Program-made: the position numbers and the translations under genes
Shown here: positions 33,707 through 42,662 of the stretch, in pieces
Position numbering within the stretch: the first letter of the stretch is position 1
Layout of the letters: each line of letters starts with the position of its first letter
Source: Bradyrhizobium algeriense
GTDB taxonomy: Bacteria; Pseudomonadota; Alphaproteobacteria; Rhizobiales; Xanthobacteraceae
Direction of reading: 5' to 3'
Length of the DNA: 64,000 nt
NCBI RefSeq assembly: GCF_036924595.1
Contig: NZ_JAZHRV010000001.1
Span: forward strand, 558,001 to 622,000
Notes under the pieces: generated by a model
Database searches by the model: none
Told to the model about the DNA's origin: nothing
Seen by the model: only the letters and a program-made list of their open reading frames with translations

Positions 33707-36481
33707 ATGGATGACTTGTTGCGGGAGTTCCTGACCGAGACCAGCGAGAGCCTGGATACGGTCGATAATCAGTTGGTGCGGTTCGAGCAGGACCCGAGCG
33801 ACGCGAAGATCCTCGATAACATCTTCCGGCTGGTCCACACCATCAAGGGCACCTGCGGCTTCCTGGGTCTGCCGCGGCTGGAAGCGCTGGCCCATGCCGG
33901 CGAAACGCTGATGGGCAAATTCCGCGACGGCATGCCGGTCAAGGCCGAAGCCGTGACGCTGATCCTGTCCTCGATCGACCGCATCAAGGAAATCCTCGCC
34001 GGCCTCGAGGCCACCGAGACCGAACCCGAAGGCACCGACGAAGACCTGATCGAGAAGCTGCATGCGATGGCCGAAGGCGCCAAGCATGCGGCGGCCGAAG
34101 CGCCCGCTCAACCCGCACCTGTCCCCGTGGTCGCCGCATCGCCGGTGCAGCCCGCGATGACGGCGGGCACGCTGGTGGACCAGGTGCTGGAGCGCCCCTT
34201 GCGTCCCGGCGAGGTCTCGCTCGACGACCTCGAACGCGCCTTCCGCGAGACCGAGATCGAAGCCGCGCCCGCGCCCAAACCCGCGCCGGCCGCCGTCGCC
34301 AAGCCGGCCGCACCGGCGCCCGCCGCCGCCAAGCCGGAAGTCAAGGAAGTCGCCAAGGAAACCGCCAAGGAAACCGCGAAGGCAAAGCCGGCCAAGCGCG
34401 CCGCTGTCGCCGACACCGACGTCCAGGAAGCCGACAAGATCGCCAACCAGTCGATCCGCGTCAACGTCGACACGCTCGAACATCTGATGACCATGGTCTC
34501 CGAGCTGGTGTTGACGCGCAACCAGCTTTTGGAAATCTCCCGCCGCAACGAGGACACCGAGTTCAAGGTGCCGCTGCAGCGTTTGTCGAACGTCACCGCC
34601 GAGCTGCAGGAAGGCGTCATGAAGACGCGGATGCAGCCGATCGGCAATGCCTGGCAGAAGCTGCCGCGCATCGTCCGCGACCTCTCCGGCGAACTCGGCA
34701 AGCAGATCGAACTCGAGATGCACGGCGCCGATACCGAACTCGATCGCCAGGTGCTCGACCTGATCAAGGATCCGTTGACGCACATGGTGCGCAACTCCGC
34801 CGACCACGGCCTGGAGACCCCGGCCGAGCGCGTCGCCAACGGCAAGGGCGAGCAGGGCACCATCCGGCTGTCCGCCTATCACGAGGGCGGCCACATCATC
34901 ATCTGCATCGCCGATAATGGCCGCGGGTTGAACACCGAGCGGATCAAGGCCAAGGCGCTGCAGAACGGTCTCGTCAGCGAGGCCGAGCTGGAGAAGATGA
35001 CCGAAGCCCAGATCCACAAGTTCATCTTTGCGCCGGGCTTCTCAACGGCTGCCGCCGTCACCTCGGTCTCCGGCCGCGGCGTCGGCATGGACGTGGTGCG
35101 CACCAATATCGACCAGATCGGCGGCACCATCGACATCAAGTCGGTGGCCGGCGAGGGTTCTTCCGTCACCATCAAGATCCCGCTGACGCTGGCCATCGTC
35201 TCGGCCCTGATCGTGGAAGCCGCCGGCGACCGCTTTGCGATCCCGCAATTGTCCGTGGTCGAACTGGTGCGGGCGCGCGCCAACTCCGAACACCGCATCG
35301 AGCGCATCAAGGACACCGCGGTCCTGCGGTTGCGCAACAAGCTGTTGCCGCTGATGCACCTGAAGAAGCTCTTGAAGATCGACGATGGCTCGTCAAGCGA
35401 CCCCGAGAACGGCTTCATCGTGGTGACGCAGGTTGGCAGCCAGACCTTTGGCATCGTGGTCGACGGCGTGTTCCACACCGAAGAAATCGTGGTCAAGCCG
35501 ATGTCCACAAAGCTGCGGCACATCGACATGTTCTCCGGCAACACCATCCTGGGCGATGGCGCCGTGATCATGATCATCGACCCCAACGGCATTGCCAAAG
35601 CGCTCGGCGCCTCCGGCTCCTCGGCCCATGAGCTGGCCGACGAGGCCTCGGCCGCGCATGCGATCGGCGGCGAACAGCTGACCTCGCTGCTGGTGTTCCG
35701 CGCCGGCTCGAGCCAGCCCAAGGCGGTGCCGCTCGGCCTCGTCACCCGGCTGGAGGAGATCGCCACCGACAAGATCGAACTCTCCAACGGCCGCCACATG
35801 GTGCAATACCGCGACCAGCTGATGCCGCTGGTGCAGATGAAGGGGGTCACCGTCCAGACCCAGGGCTCGCAGCCGATCCTGGTGTTCGCCGACGACGGCC
35901 GCTCGATGGGGCTCGTGGTCGACGAGATCATCGACATCGTCGAGGAGCGGCTGCACATCGAGGTCGCTGGCCAGCAGGACGGCATTCTGGGTTCGGCCGT
36001 GATCAAGGGCCAGGCGACGGAAGTGATCGACGTCGGCCACTTCCTGCCGATGGCGTTTGCCGACTGGTTCTCGCGCAAGGAGATGCGGGAGTCATCGACG
36101 GCGCGATCGGTGCTGCTGGTCGACGACTCCGCGTTCTTCCGCAACATGCTGGCCCCGGTGCTGAAGGCCGCCGGCTACAAGGTGCGGGTCGCCGTCAACG
36201 CGCAGGAGGGGCTTTCCGCGCTGCGCTCGGGCCACACCTACGACGTGGTGCTGACCGATATCGAAATGCCGGACATGAACGGCTTCGAGTTCGCCGAAGT
36301 GATCCGCGCCGACCACAATCTGAGCACGATGCCGATCATCGCTTTGTCCTCGCTGGTGTCGCCGGCGGCGATCGAGCGCGGACGGCAGGCCGGCTTCCAC
36401 GATTACGTCGCCAAGTTCGACCGTCCCGGCCTGATCGCGGCGCTCAAGGAACAGACCGCCGAGACCAGTCGCGCGGCATGA
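33707..36481 (+). CDS. cheA: Hybrid chemotaxis histidine kinase CheA with receiver domain
   Basis: This is a 924-residue protein. The HPt domain has the phosphorylated His44 (LVHTIKGTCGFLG). A long Ala/Pro/Lys linker (about 125-260) follows, then the dimerisation helices (LEHLMTMVSELVLTRNQLLE) and HATPase (NSADHGLE N-box, ADNGRG, GRGVGMDVV). Two consecutive CheW-like domains (about 505-640 and 660-790) come next, and a C-terminal receiver domain (about 800-920) with phospho-Asp near 851. Kinase-receiver hybrids with duplicated CheW domains occur in alphaproteobacterial chemotaxis-like systems. It phosphorylates CheY and CheB. The start ATG at 33707 is the one aligned with the HPt domain. No methyl-accepting receptor gene is in the cluster. 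Confidence 0.95.
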   Translation: MDDLLREFLTETSESLDTVDNQLVRFEQDPSDAKILDNIFRLVHTIKGTCGFLGLPRLEALAHAGETLMGKFRDGMPVKAEAVTLILSSIDRIKEILAGLEATETEPEGTDEDLIEKLHAMAEGAKHAAAEAPAQPAPVPVVAASPVQPAMTAGTLVDQVLERPLRPGEVSLDDLERAFRETEIEAAPAPKPAPAAVAKPAAPAPAAAKPEVKEVAKETAKETAKAKPAKRAAVADTDVQEADKIANQSIRVNVDTLEHLMTMVSELVLTRNQLLEISRRNEDTEFKVPLQRLSNVTAELQEGVMKTRMQPIGNAWQKLPRIVRDLSGELGKQIELEMHGADTELDRQVLDLIKDPLTHMVRNSADHGLETPAERVANGKGEQGTIRLSAYHEGGHIIICIADNGRGLNTERIKAKALQNGLVSEAELEKMTEAQIHKFIFAPGFSTAAAVTSVSGRGVGMDVVRTNIDQIGGTIDIKSVAGEGSSVTIKIPLTLAIVSALIVEAAGDRFAIPQLSVVELVRARANSEHRIERIKDTAVLRLRNKLLPLMHLKKLLKIDDGSSSDPENGFIVVTQVGSQTFGIVVDGVFHTEEIVVKPMSTKLRHIDMFSGNTILGDGAVIMIIDPNGIAKALGASGSSAHELADEASAAHAIGGEQLTSLLVFRAGSSQPKAVPLGLVTRLEEIATDKIELSNGRHMVQYRDQLMPLVQMKGVTVQTQGSQPILVFADDGRSMGLVVDEIIDIVEERLHIEVAGQQDGILGSAVIKGQATEVIDVGHFLPMAFADWFSRKEMRESSTARSVLLVDDSAFFRNMLAPVLKAAGYKVRVAVNAQEGLSALRSGHTYDVVLTDIEMPDMNGFEFAEVIRADHNLSTMPIIALSSLVSPAAIERGRQAGFHDYVAKFDRPGLIAALKEQTAETSRAA

Positions 36482-36516
36482 ACAAGTTCAGCCGGACGGC
36501 CTAGGGGTAAACAGTG

Positions 36517-36987
36517 ATGACAACCAAGACCGAGACCATCGAGGGCACCGTGGCCGAATACGTCACCGCCGTGATCGGCGGGCAATTGTTCGGCCTGCCG
36601 ATTTCGCGGGTACAGGACGTGTTCATGCCGGAACGGCTGACGCGCGTTCCCCTGTCGTCGGCCGAGATCGCCGGCGTGCTCAACCTGCGCGGCCGCATCG
36701 TCACCGTGGTCGACATGCGCGCCCGCCTCGGCCTGCCGAAGAACGATGACGGCAAGCCGCCGATGGCGGTCGGCGTCGATCTGCGCGGCGAATCCTACGG
36801 CCTCTTGATCGACCAGATCGGCGAGGTCTTGAAACTCCACGATAACGGCCGCGAGGAAAACCCCGTCAATCTCGACCCCCGCATGGCCAAGCTCGCCGGC
36901 GGTGTTCACCGTCTCGACGGCCAGCTCATGGTCGTCCTCGACGTCGATCGCGTTCTCGAAATCGTGCCGGACCTGATGGCGGCATGA
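36517..36987 (+). CDS. cheW: Chemotaxis coupling protein CheW
   Basis: This is a 156-residue single CheW domain with VIGGQLFGLPISRVQDVF, GVLNLRGRIVTVVDMRARLGL and GLLIDQIGEV. It couples receptors to CheA. The ATG at 36517 sits after AGGGG; the preceding GTG is a less likely start. It lies 35 nt after cheA and 56 nt before the cheY start. Confidence 0.94.
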   Translation: MTTKTETIEGTVAEYVTAVIGGQLFGLPISRVQDVFMPERLTRVPLSSAEIAGVLNLRGRIVTVVDMRARLGLPKNDDGKPPMAVGVDLRGESYGLLIDQIGEVLKLHDNGREENPVNLDPRMAKLAGGVHRLDGQLMVVLDVDRVLEIVPDLMAA

Positions 36988-37043
36988 AGACCGAAGCTGG
37001 AACGGAAACATCCCTTTTGGGATTTGGTAATTGGAGGCCTAAA

Positions 37044-37409
37044 ATGAAAACTTGTCTGGTCGTCGATGACTCGAGCGTCATCAGAAAGGTCGCACGCCGC
37101 ATCCTCGAAGGTCTCGACTTTCAGATCGTCGAAGCCGAGGACGGCCAAAAGGCGCTTGAAGTCTGCAAGCGCGCCATGCCCGAAGCGGTTCTGCTCGACT
37201 GGAACATGCCGGTCATGGACGGCTACGAATTCCTCGGCAATCTGCGCCGCATGCCCGGCGGCGACGCGCCCAAGGTGGTGTTCTGCACCACTGAAAACGA
37301 CGTTGCACACATTGCGCGGGCGCTGCATGCCGGCGCCAATGAGTACATCATGAAGCCGTTCGACAAGGACATCGTCACCGCGAAGTTCCAGGAAGTCGGC
37401 CTGCTCTGA
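37044..37409 (+). CDS. cheY: Chemotaxis response regulator CheY
   Basis: This 121-residue stand-alone receiver has acidic residues D8 and D9, phospho-Asp D52 (LLDWNMPVMDG) and K104 in YIMKPFD; T82 in CTTEND fits the switch Thr. The ATG at 37044 has a strong GGAGG. An upstream in-frame ATG overlapping cheW is rejected. It carries the signal from CheA to the flagellar motor or to another output. Confidence 0.94.
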   Translation: MKTCLVVDDSSVIRKVARRILEGLDFQIVEAEDGQKALEVCKRAMPEAVLLDWNMPVMDGYEFLGNLRRMPGGDAPKVVFCTTENDVAHIARALHAGANEYIMKPFDKDIVTAKFQEVGLL

Positions 37410-37492
37410 TTTCGAGCAGGTGATCCCGGCGGCTCGACGGCCTTCGGCGTTGTTTTGTAAGTGTGCCGCTTGAGTTGGGGTCGGGTGAATTA

Positions 37493-38662
37493 ATGAGTGT
37501 TGCGTTAACGAGGTCTCCACCGCCAATCTCGACACGGCAAGACAAGCTGCGCGTCATGGTGGTCGACGACTCCGTCGTGATCCGCGGGATGATCTCGCGC
37601 TGGATCGGCGCCGAGCCGGACATGGAGGTCTCGGCCTCCCTGCGCACCGGTCTCGACGCCGTCAACCAGATCGAACGCATCAAGCCCGACGTTGCCGTGC
37701 TCGATATCGAAATGCCGGAGCTCGACGGCATTTCGGCGCTGCCGCAACTCCTGGCGAAAAAACGCGACCTCGTCATCATCATGGCGTCGACGCTGACCCG
37801 CCGCAATGCGGAGATCAGCTTCAGGGCGCTTTCGCTCGGCGCGTCCGACTACATTCCAAAGCCGGAGAGCACGCGCGAGGCCACCGCGGCCGAGACCTTC
37901 CACCACGATCTGATTCAGAAGATTCGTCATCTGGGCGCCAGGGCCCGCCGGCGCGCGCAGCCTGCCGCGAGCCCGTCGATGGCGCCGGCCCCTGAGCGGG
38001 CACGCGGAGCATTGGCCCAACCGGTCGCCGCGCCGGTTGCGCAGCTGCAGCTGGCGCGCCAGCCCTTCAGCATGCTGGCGCCGCGGGTGCTCCTGATCGG
38101 CTCGTCGACCGGTGGCCCGCAGGCCCTGATGACGCTGGTTGCCGACATCGGCCCGGTGATCGATCGTTTTCCGGTGCTGATCACCCAGCACATGCCGCCG
38201 ACCTTCACCACGATTCTCGCCGAGCATCTGGCGCGCGCGAGCCGCCGGCCGGCGCATGAAGCCGTCGATGGCGAGATCGTCAAGCCCGGCCGGATCTATC
38301 TTGCGCCGGGCGGCCGCCACATGCGCGTGGTGCGCCATGGCGCCGAGACTGCGATCGCGCTTGACGACGGGCCGCCGGTGAATTTCTGCAAACCCGCGGT
38401 GGACCCGCTGTTCAACTCCGCCATCGACGTCTGGCAGGGCGGCATCATGTCGGTGATTCTGACCGGCATGGGCTCCGACGGCATGCGCGGCGGCAAGGAC
38501 ATCGTCGCCGCCGGCGGCAGCGTGATTGCTCAGGACGAAGCGACCAGCGTGGTGTGGGGTATGCCGGGCGCGGCCACCAATGCAGGTATTTGTGCGGCAG
38601 TTCTGCCGCTCAATCAGATCGCGCCAAAACTGGTTCGGTTGTTTTCGGGAGATCGTTCGTGA
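37493..38662 (+). CDS. cheB: Protein-glutamate methylesterase CheB
   Basis: This 389-residue protein has an N-terminal receiver (D25, D26; phospho-Asp D71 in [11 protein letters not shown]), a Pro/Ala-rich linker (about 158-185) and a methylesterase domain. The catalytic triad elements are SSTGGPQ (Ser), TQHMPP (His) and [10 protein letters not shown] (Asp). It demethylates receptors when phosphorylated by CheA. The ATG at 37493 fits the receiver start. Its stop overlaps the cheR GTG, so CheB and CheR are translationally coupled. Confidence 0.94.
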   Translation: MSVALTRSPPPISTRQDKLRVMVVDDSVVIRGMISRWIGAEPDMEVSASLRTGLDAVNQIERIKPDVAVLDIEMPELDGISALPQLLAKKRDLVIIMASTLTRRNAEISFRALSLGASDYIPKPESTREATAAETFHHDLIQKIRHLGARARRRAQPAASPSMAPAPERARGALAQPVAAPVAQLQLARQPFSMLAPRVLLIGSSTGGPQALMTLVADIGPVIDRFPVLITQHMPPTFTTILAEHLARASRRPAHEAVDGEIVKPGRIYLAPGGRHMRVVRHGAETAIALDDGPPVNFCKPAVDPLFNSAIDVWQGGIMSVILTGMGSDGMRGGKDIVAAGGSVIAQDEATSVVWGMPGAATNAGICAAVLPLNQIAPKLVRLFSGDRS

Positions 38663-39537
38663 CGCCTTCAGACTATGAGTATCTGCGTAAGCTTCTGAAA
38701 GAGCGCTCCGGGCTCGATCTTTCGGCCGACAAGCAATATCTGGTCGAAAGCCGGTTGTTGCCGCTGGCGCGCAAGTCCAGCCTGCCGGGCATTTCCGAAC
38801 TCGTCGAGAAGATGAAGGGCGGAGCCAACGTGCTGACGGCGGAGGTGGTCGAAGCGATGACCACCAACGAGACGTTCTTCTTCCGCGACAAGATTCCGTT
38901 CGATCATTTGCGGGAGACGGTCATCCCGGCGATGGCGCAGGCGCGCGCGGCCCGCCGCTCCTTGCGCATCTGGTGCGCCGCTTCCTCCACCGGGCAGGAG
39001 CCGTATTCGATCGCGATGTGCCTGAAGGAAGCAGGTTCCCTGCTGTCGGGCTGGCGCACCGAGATCGTCGCGACCGACCTGTCGCAGGCGGTGCTGGAAA
39101 AATCGAAGGCCGGAATCTTCAGCCAGTTCGAGGTGCAGCGCGGATTGCCGATCGGGTTGCTGGTGAAATATTTCACCCAGAACGGCGAACTCTGGCAGAT
39201 CAATGCCGAGCTCCGCAGCATGGTGCAGCATCGTCAGCTCAACCTTCTGCAGGACTTCTCCCATCTGGGCGTGTTCGACATCGTCTTCTGCCGCAACGTG
39301 CTGATCTATTTCGATCAGAATACCAAGACCAACATCTTCGAACGGCTCTCCCGGATGCTGGAGCCCGATGGCGTGCTGGCGCTGGGCGCGGCCGAATCCG
39401 TTGTCGGCATCACCAACACCTTCAAGCCCTATCCGGAGCGGCGCGGACTTTATCGTCCGAACATCGCGCCGGTGATACGGGTGGGGGCGTCGACACTGGT
39501 GCCGCAAACCCTGCGGGCCGTCGCCGCGGCGCGCTGA
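38659..39537 (+). CDS. cheR: Chemotaxis protein methyltransferase CheR
   Basis: This 292-residue methyltransferase has the CheR N-terminal helical domain (about 1-75), then the SAM-binding domain with [27 protein letters not shown], and [13 protein letters not shown]. The GTG start overlaps the cheB stop (GTGA). No TPR extension is present. It is the last gene of the che cluster and methylates receptor glutamates. Confidence 0.94.
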   Translation: MTPSDYEYLRKLLKERSGLDLSADKQYLVESRLLPLARKSSLPGISELVEKMKGGANVLTAEVVEAMTTNETFFFRDKIPFDHLRETVIPAMAQARAARRSLRIWCAASSTGQEPYSIAMCLKEAGSLLSGWRTEIVATDLSQAVLEKSKAGIFSQFEVQRGLPIGLLVKYFTQNGELWQINAELRSMVQHRQLNLLQDFSHLGVFDIVFCRNVLIYFDQNTKTNIFERLSRMLEPDGVLALGAAESVVGITNTFKPYPERRGLYRPNIAPVIRVGASTLVPQTLRAVAAAR

Positions 39538-39572
39538 GCCTGGTCTTCACCTCGTCCGCTTGCCATGCCGCG

Positions 39573-40730
39573 CTATACGATCGCGTGCGGCAGGAAGCGT
39601 GACGTGTTGCCGGTGATCGGGTTCGCGTCCTCGCGGATCGACAGGCCGCATGGCGTGTGATCGACCAGCCAGCTTCCAAGCACCGGGTATTGGTCGGTGA
39701 AGCTCGGCAGCGGCGCTAGAGCCTGCCGGATGAATCCTTCCGCCCCGTACGGGCCTTGCTGTTCCATCAGCGTGGTGCCGGCGCTGACGAGCGCGACATT
39801 GGCGCCTTCGCGCGAATAGAGCGGCTTGCGCACGAACGAGGAGCCGAGCATCGACGCCTTCGGATCGTCCTCGAAATAGGCCGGCAGCAAATTGGGGTGC
39901 TTCGGAAACATCTCCCAGAGCAGCGGAAGTATGCCCTTGTTGGAGAGGATCGCCTTCCAGGGCGGCTCGATCCAGCGTGTCGGCGCGCTCGACAGTTTTG
40001 CGCCGAACGCGTCTTGAAACATCCATTCCCAGGGATAGAGTTTGAAGGCGAGCTCAATTCCGCGATCGTCGACATCGACGAAGCGGCCATCGCCGCCCAG
40101 TCCGACATCCTTGATATCCATCAGCGTCGTCTTCAATCCGGCCTGGCTCGCGGTGTCCTGCAGATAGGCCAGCGTGCCGGCATCCTCGGTGTTGTCGGTC
40201 ATCCCGGCGAGATGCAGATGCTTTGCGCCGCCGTGTTTCTTCCAGGCGTCGATCAGGCGCTCATGGATTGAATTGAACTGGTCGGCGCGCTTCGGGATGA
40301 TGTTGCGCTCCATCGCCTGTTCGAGCCAGGTCCACTGAAAAACCGCCGCTTCGAAAATCGAGGTCGGTGTATCCGCGTTGTACTCCAGGAGTTTCGCCGG
40401 GCTCCAGCCGTCGTAGCTCAGGTCCAGCCGGCCGTAGAGGCTGGCGTCGCGGCGGCGCCAGCTCTCGGACAGCAGCGGCCAGAAGGCTTCGGGTATTTTC
40501 AACCGGCGCAGATATTTTTCGTCCTTGATCGCGCGGCCGACCAGTTCGAGGCACATCGCATCGATCTCGCCGGTAGGCGCCTCGATCCGCCGTTCGATCT
40601 CGTTCAGCGTGAAGGCGTAATAGGCGCTTTCGTCCCAATAGCGCTCGCCGTTGATGGTGTGAAAAGTGAACCCGACGCCTTCGGCGGTGGCACGCCAGTC
40701 GTCGCGCTCTGGGCAGGGGATGCGCTGCAT
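39573..40730 (-). CDS. ATP-grasp protein of the glutathionylspermidine-synthase family (YjfC/YgiC-like)
   Basis: This 385-residue protein matches the GSP_synth ATP-grasp family: MQRIPCPERDDWRATAEGVGF at the start, YWDESAYYAF, DLSYDG..PAKLLEYNADTPTS, EPPWKAILSNKGILPLLWEMFPKHPNLLPAYF and GSWLVD near the end. There is no amidase domain, as in E. coli YgiC and YjfC, which are not true glutathionylspermidine synthetases. The ATG at 40730 is 4 nt after the DUF1190-like gene. It is the third gene of an operon with DUF350 and DUF1190 homologues, the same order as yjfL-yjfM-yjfC. The peptide or polyamine ligated is unknown. Confidence 0.88.
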   Translation of the reverse strand: MQRIPCPERDDWRATAEGVGFTFHTINGERYWDESAYYAFTLNEIERRIEAPTGEIDAMCLELVGRAIKDEKYLRRLKIPEAFWPLLSESWRRRDASLYGRLDLSYDGWSPAKLLEYNADTPTSIFEAAVFQWTWLEQAMERNIIPKRADQFNSIHERLIDAWKKHGGAKHLHLAGMTDNTEDAGTLAYLQDTASQAGLKTTLMDIKDVGLGGDGRFVDVDDRGIELAFKLYPWEWMFQDAFGAKLSSAPTRWIEPPWKAILSNKGILPLLWEMFPKHPNLLPAYFEDDPKASMLGSSFVRKPLYSREGANVALVSAGTTLMEQQGPYGAEGFIRQALAPLPSFTDQYPVLGSWLVDHTPCGLSIREDANPITGNTSRFLPHAIV

Positions 40731-40734
40731 GAAT

Positions 40735-41139
40735 TCAGCCGCCTGAGAAGCCGACGGCGTGGCCGAATGAGCCGAAGCCGCCGCGCTGCGCGCTGTGCGA
40801 GCCGGAATCGGAAGTGCCCGAGGACGAATGGCTCGATGACGAATCGCTTGAGTAGTAGCTGCTGCGCGACGAGCTGCCGCTGGAGCCGCTACTGGATGAA
40901 GAGCTGCGCGACGAGCACTCGGTATTGCTTTGCTGGTATGGCGGCGAAGCCGCATTCGGCGATGGCTCGCAGTTGCGGCTCGGCATCAACGTGTAGGCGG
41001 CGCTGCCGACCGCAACGGTGCCCATTAGCAGCAGCGCAACGTGGCCCGAACGTTTCGCCGGTGCCTGAGCGGGGCGCGGCGATGCCGGCACCGAGACCGG
41101 TTTGCGCTTGCCGAAATCCTGGTCTGATTTGTTCGCCAT
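40735..41139 (-). CDS. Ser-rich DUF1190 (YgiB/YjfM-like) membrane-anchored protein
   Basis: This is a 134-residue protein. A basic N-terminus is followed by a membrane segment (about 32-50, HVALLLMGTVAVGSAAYTL), two Cys residues and a tract of about 60 residues in which most are Ser with Tyr, Asp, Gly and His. It ends in QRGGFGSFG. E. coli YgiB/YjfM share the anchor, Cys pairs and terminal RGGFG segment, so I place it there by context and ending. It is shorter than those. It starts 2 nt after yjfL and ends 4 nt before yjfC. The Ser tract lies outside the cytoplasm if the anchor is a signal anchor. Confidence 0.7.
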   Translation of the reverse strand: MANKSDQDFGKRKPVSVPASPRPAQAPAKRSGHVALLLMGTVAVGSAAYTLMPSRNCEPSPNAASPPYQQSNTECSSRSSSSSSGSSGSSSRSSYYSSDSSSSHSSSGTSDSGSHSAQRGGFGSFGHAVGFSGG

Positions 41140-41141
41140 GG

Positions 41142-41546
41142 TCAGTAGATCATCGAGGCGGCGTTCAGTGCGCCGGCGGCCAGCGAGGCCAGCCCGAGCC
41201 AGATCGCGGCGGCGAGTTCGCCGGCCGCAATCCGCTTCGACAGGTTCGGCACCGGAACCCTGACGAGGAAATAGACTGTTATCTGCACGACCACGGCGAT
41301 CGCGGCCCAGATCATGCAATCCCAGACATTGGCGGAATGGGCGATGGCGCTGACCAGCGGCAGCACAAAGCCGAGCAGGCTCAGGCCCAGCGCGATCGCG
41401 GCTGCCGGCTCGTTGGCGCGGATCAGGTCGAACTCATTGTGCGCCGTGACGCGGGTGTAGACGAAGAGGTAGGCGACTACGGCTACGATCGCCGTACAGA
41501 AATACACCAGGAACGCCGGAAGCCCGGCAAGGGATTGCAGAACCAT
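41142..41546 (-). CDS. DUF350 (YjfL-like) membrane protein
   Basis: This 134-residue protein has four hydrophobic segments (about 10-30, 48-68, 78-95 and 112-132) arranged as two repeats, the DUF350/UPF0719 pattern. TRVTAHNEFDLIRANEPAAAIALGLSLLGF is the typical internal block. It is the first gene of the yjfL-yjfM-yjfC-like operon. Its role is unknown. Confidence 0.85.
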   Translation of the reverse strand: MVLQSLAGLPAFLVYFCTAIVAVVAYLFVYTRVTAHNEFDLIRANEPAAAIALGLSLLGFVLPLVSAIAHSANVWDCMIWAAIAVVVQITVYFLVRVPVPNLSKRIAAGELAAAIWLGLASLAAGALNAASMIY

Positions 41547-41642
41547 TTAATTCGCCCCGACTCGTGCGCTCGATAAGGTTCGCACGATCTGTCAGTCGGC
41601 GCATAGGCGCGGCGGGTTCAATTCCAATAAAAACTCCGCCTG

Positions 41643-41737
41643 GAGCCCGGTTCTGATTGGATCAGAACCGGGCTTCAGATTCTTGTTTTGACGCGTTTTC
41701 TTGACGCGAACCGGTGTCCACTTCGCTGGAAAACGCT
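41643..41737. repeat. Dispersed repeat, family D (full copy)
   Basis: The hairpin AGCCCGGTTCTGATT/AATCAGAACCGGGCT type head is followed by TTCTTGTTTTGACGCG and the tail CCACTTCGCTGGAAAACGCT. This copy matches 45464-45564 almost base for base in the tail, and lies between the convergently arranged yjfL region and the DUF4126 fusion gene. Confidence 0.85.
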
Positions 41738-41740
41738 GTA

Positions 41741-41768
41741 AACAAAACCCCGCCATTTGCGGCGGGGG
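41741..41768 (-). terminator. Rho-independent terminator of the DUF4126 fusion gene
   Basis: CCCCGCC/GGCGGGG arms flank a six-base loop, with TTTTGTTT following on the minus strand. It is 36 bases after the stop codon at 41804. Confidence 0.8.
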
Positions 41769-41803
41769 TCGCAGATCTTCCATCGCGGCCTTGACGCAGT
41801 CGG

Positions 41804-42391
41804 TTATTCCCTGACCTCAATCTTACCCTTCATCGCCGGGTGCAGGCCGCAGATGTAATCGTAGATTCCTGCATCGGCGAGGGTCAGCTGGGTGGTCTGG
41901 CCTTTCAGCGCGATCGACGAGCGCTGCGCCTTGGGGGCGCTCCCGAGTTCGGCGGTCGCAACCGCCGAATTCCCAAGGCCGCCGGTGAAGACGGTGGATT
42001 TTGCCCTGAGCATCGCAGTCAAGCCTTGCGTGATGCCGGCAACGCCACCTCCTGCGATGATGGCCGCCGTCCATTTCACCATCGGCGGCAGGTCGGTCAT
42101 AACAGCGGCGGACACGATCGTTCCTGCGACGACGGCACCGGGCGTCGCCACCGTATCGAGCAGGTTGTCCGCGCCGGGAATGTAGAAAGCGGCGATCTCC
42201 ACTACGGCTGCCGTGCCGAGCATGATGACGGCGGCTGGTGTGCCGAGCCATGCGAAGCCCTCGTTCAGGCTTGCATGTCCGGCGTAGGTTGCGCCGCTCA
42301 GAATTAGCAGCGGCAGGAACAGCCGAAAGCCGGTTGCTGCGGCGAGCCCAATGCCAAGCGCAACCGACAGTGCAATATCCAGGTTCGACAT
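41804..42391 (-). CDS. DUF4126 membrane protein fused to the copper-binding end of a cupredoxin
   Basis: This is a 195-residue protein. Residues 1-150 are a DUF4126 membrane protein (GIGLAAATGFRLFLPLL, DNLLDTVATPGAVVAGT, STVFTGGLGN.AVATAELG). At the point where the family continues into its last membrane helices, the sequence switches at about 151 to a soluble stretch. That stretch ends in YDYICGLHPAMKGKIEV, the C-terminal strand pair and ligand loop of an amicyanin/plastocyanin-type protein (C181, H184, M187). The N-terminal half of a cupredoxin, with the first His ligand, is absent. The frame is intact and followed by a terminator. It looks like a deletion fusion of two adjacent genes. A complete copper site is unlikely. 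Confidence 0.82.
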   Translation of the reverse strand: MSNLDIALSVALGIGLAAATGFRLFLPLLILSGATYAGHASLNEGFAWLGTPAAVIMLGTAAVVEIAAFYIPGADNLLDTVATPGAVVAGTIVSAAVMTDLPPMVKWTAAIIAGGGVAGITQGLTAMLRAKSTVFTGGLGNSAVATAELGSAPKAQRSSIALKGQTTQLTLADAGIYDYICGLHPAMKGKIEVRE

Positions 42392-42662
42392 GTGCCGTAA
42401 ACTCCATCAGCCCCGAGGAAGCTCGAAGGGCAGCGTGAAGGGTCAACGGCAGTCTCGACCGGCGGCGATGCTTCCTCGATACGACATCGCCTGCCATGAA
42501 CGCCGTTTCAAGTCGTTCGCCGGCTCCCAAATCGTAGCAGCTTTTGTGGAACTCGGATTAGTCCGGGGAGGTAGTAATATAAGGTGATTAAACTTTGGAG
42601 ATGTAATCCGGATTGCGGACCTACCTGAGTAAGCAACTGCACCCTTGCTCGGGAGGATCGCC

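Noticed and set aside
33554..36147. Two long minus-strand frames opposite cheA (about 487 and 422 codons)
   Set aside because: Antisense shadows of the CheA gene; low-complexity His/Gln/Gly or Ser/Thr content and no start signals.
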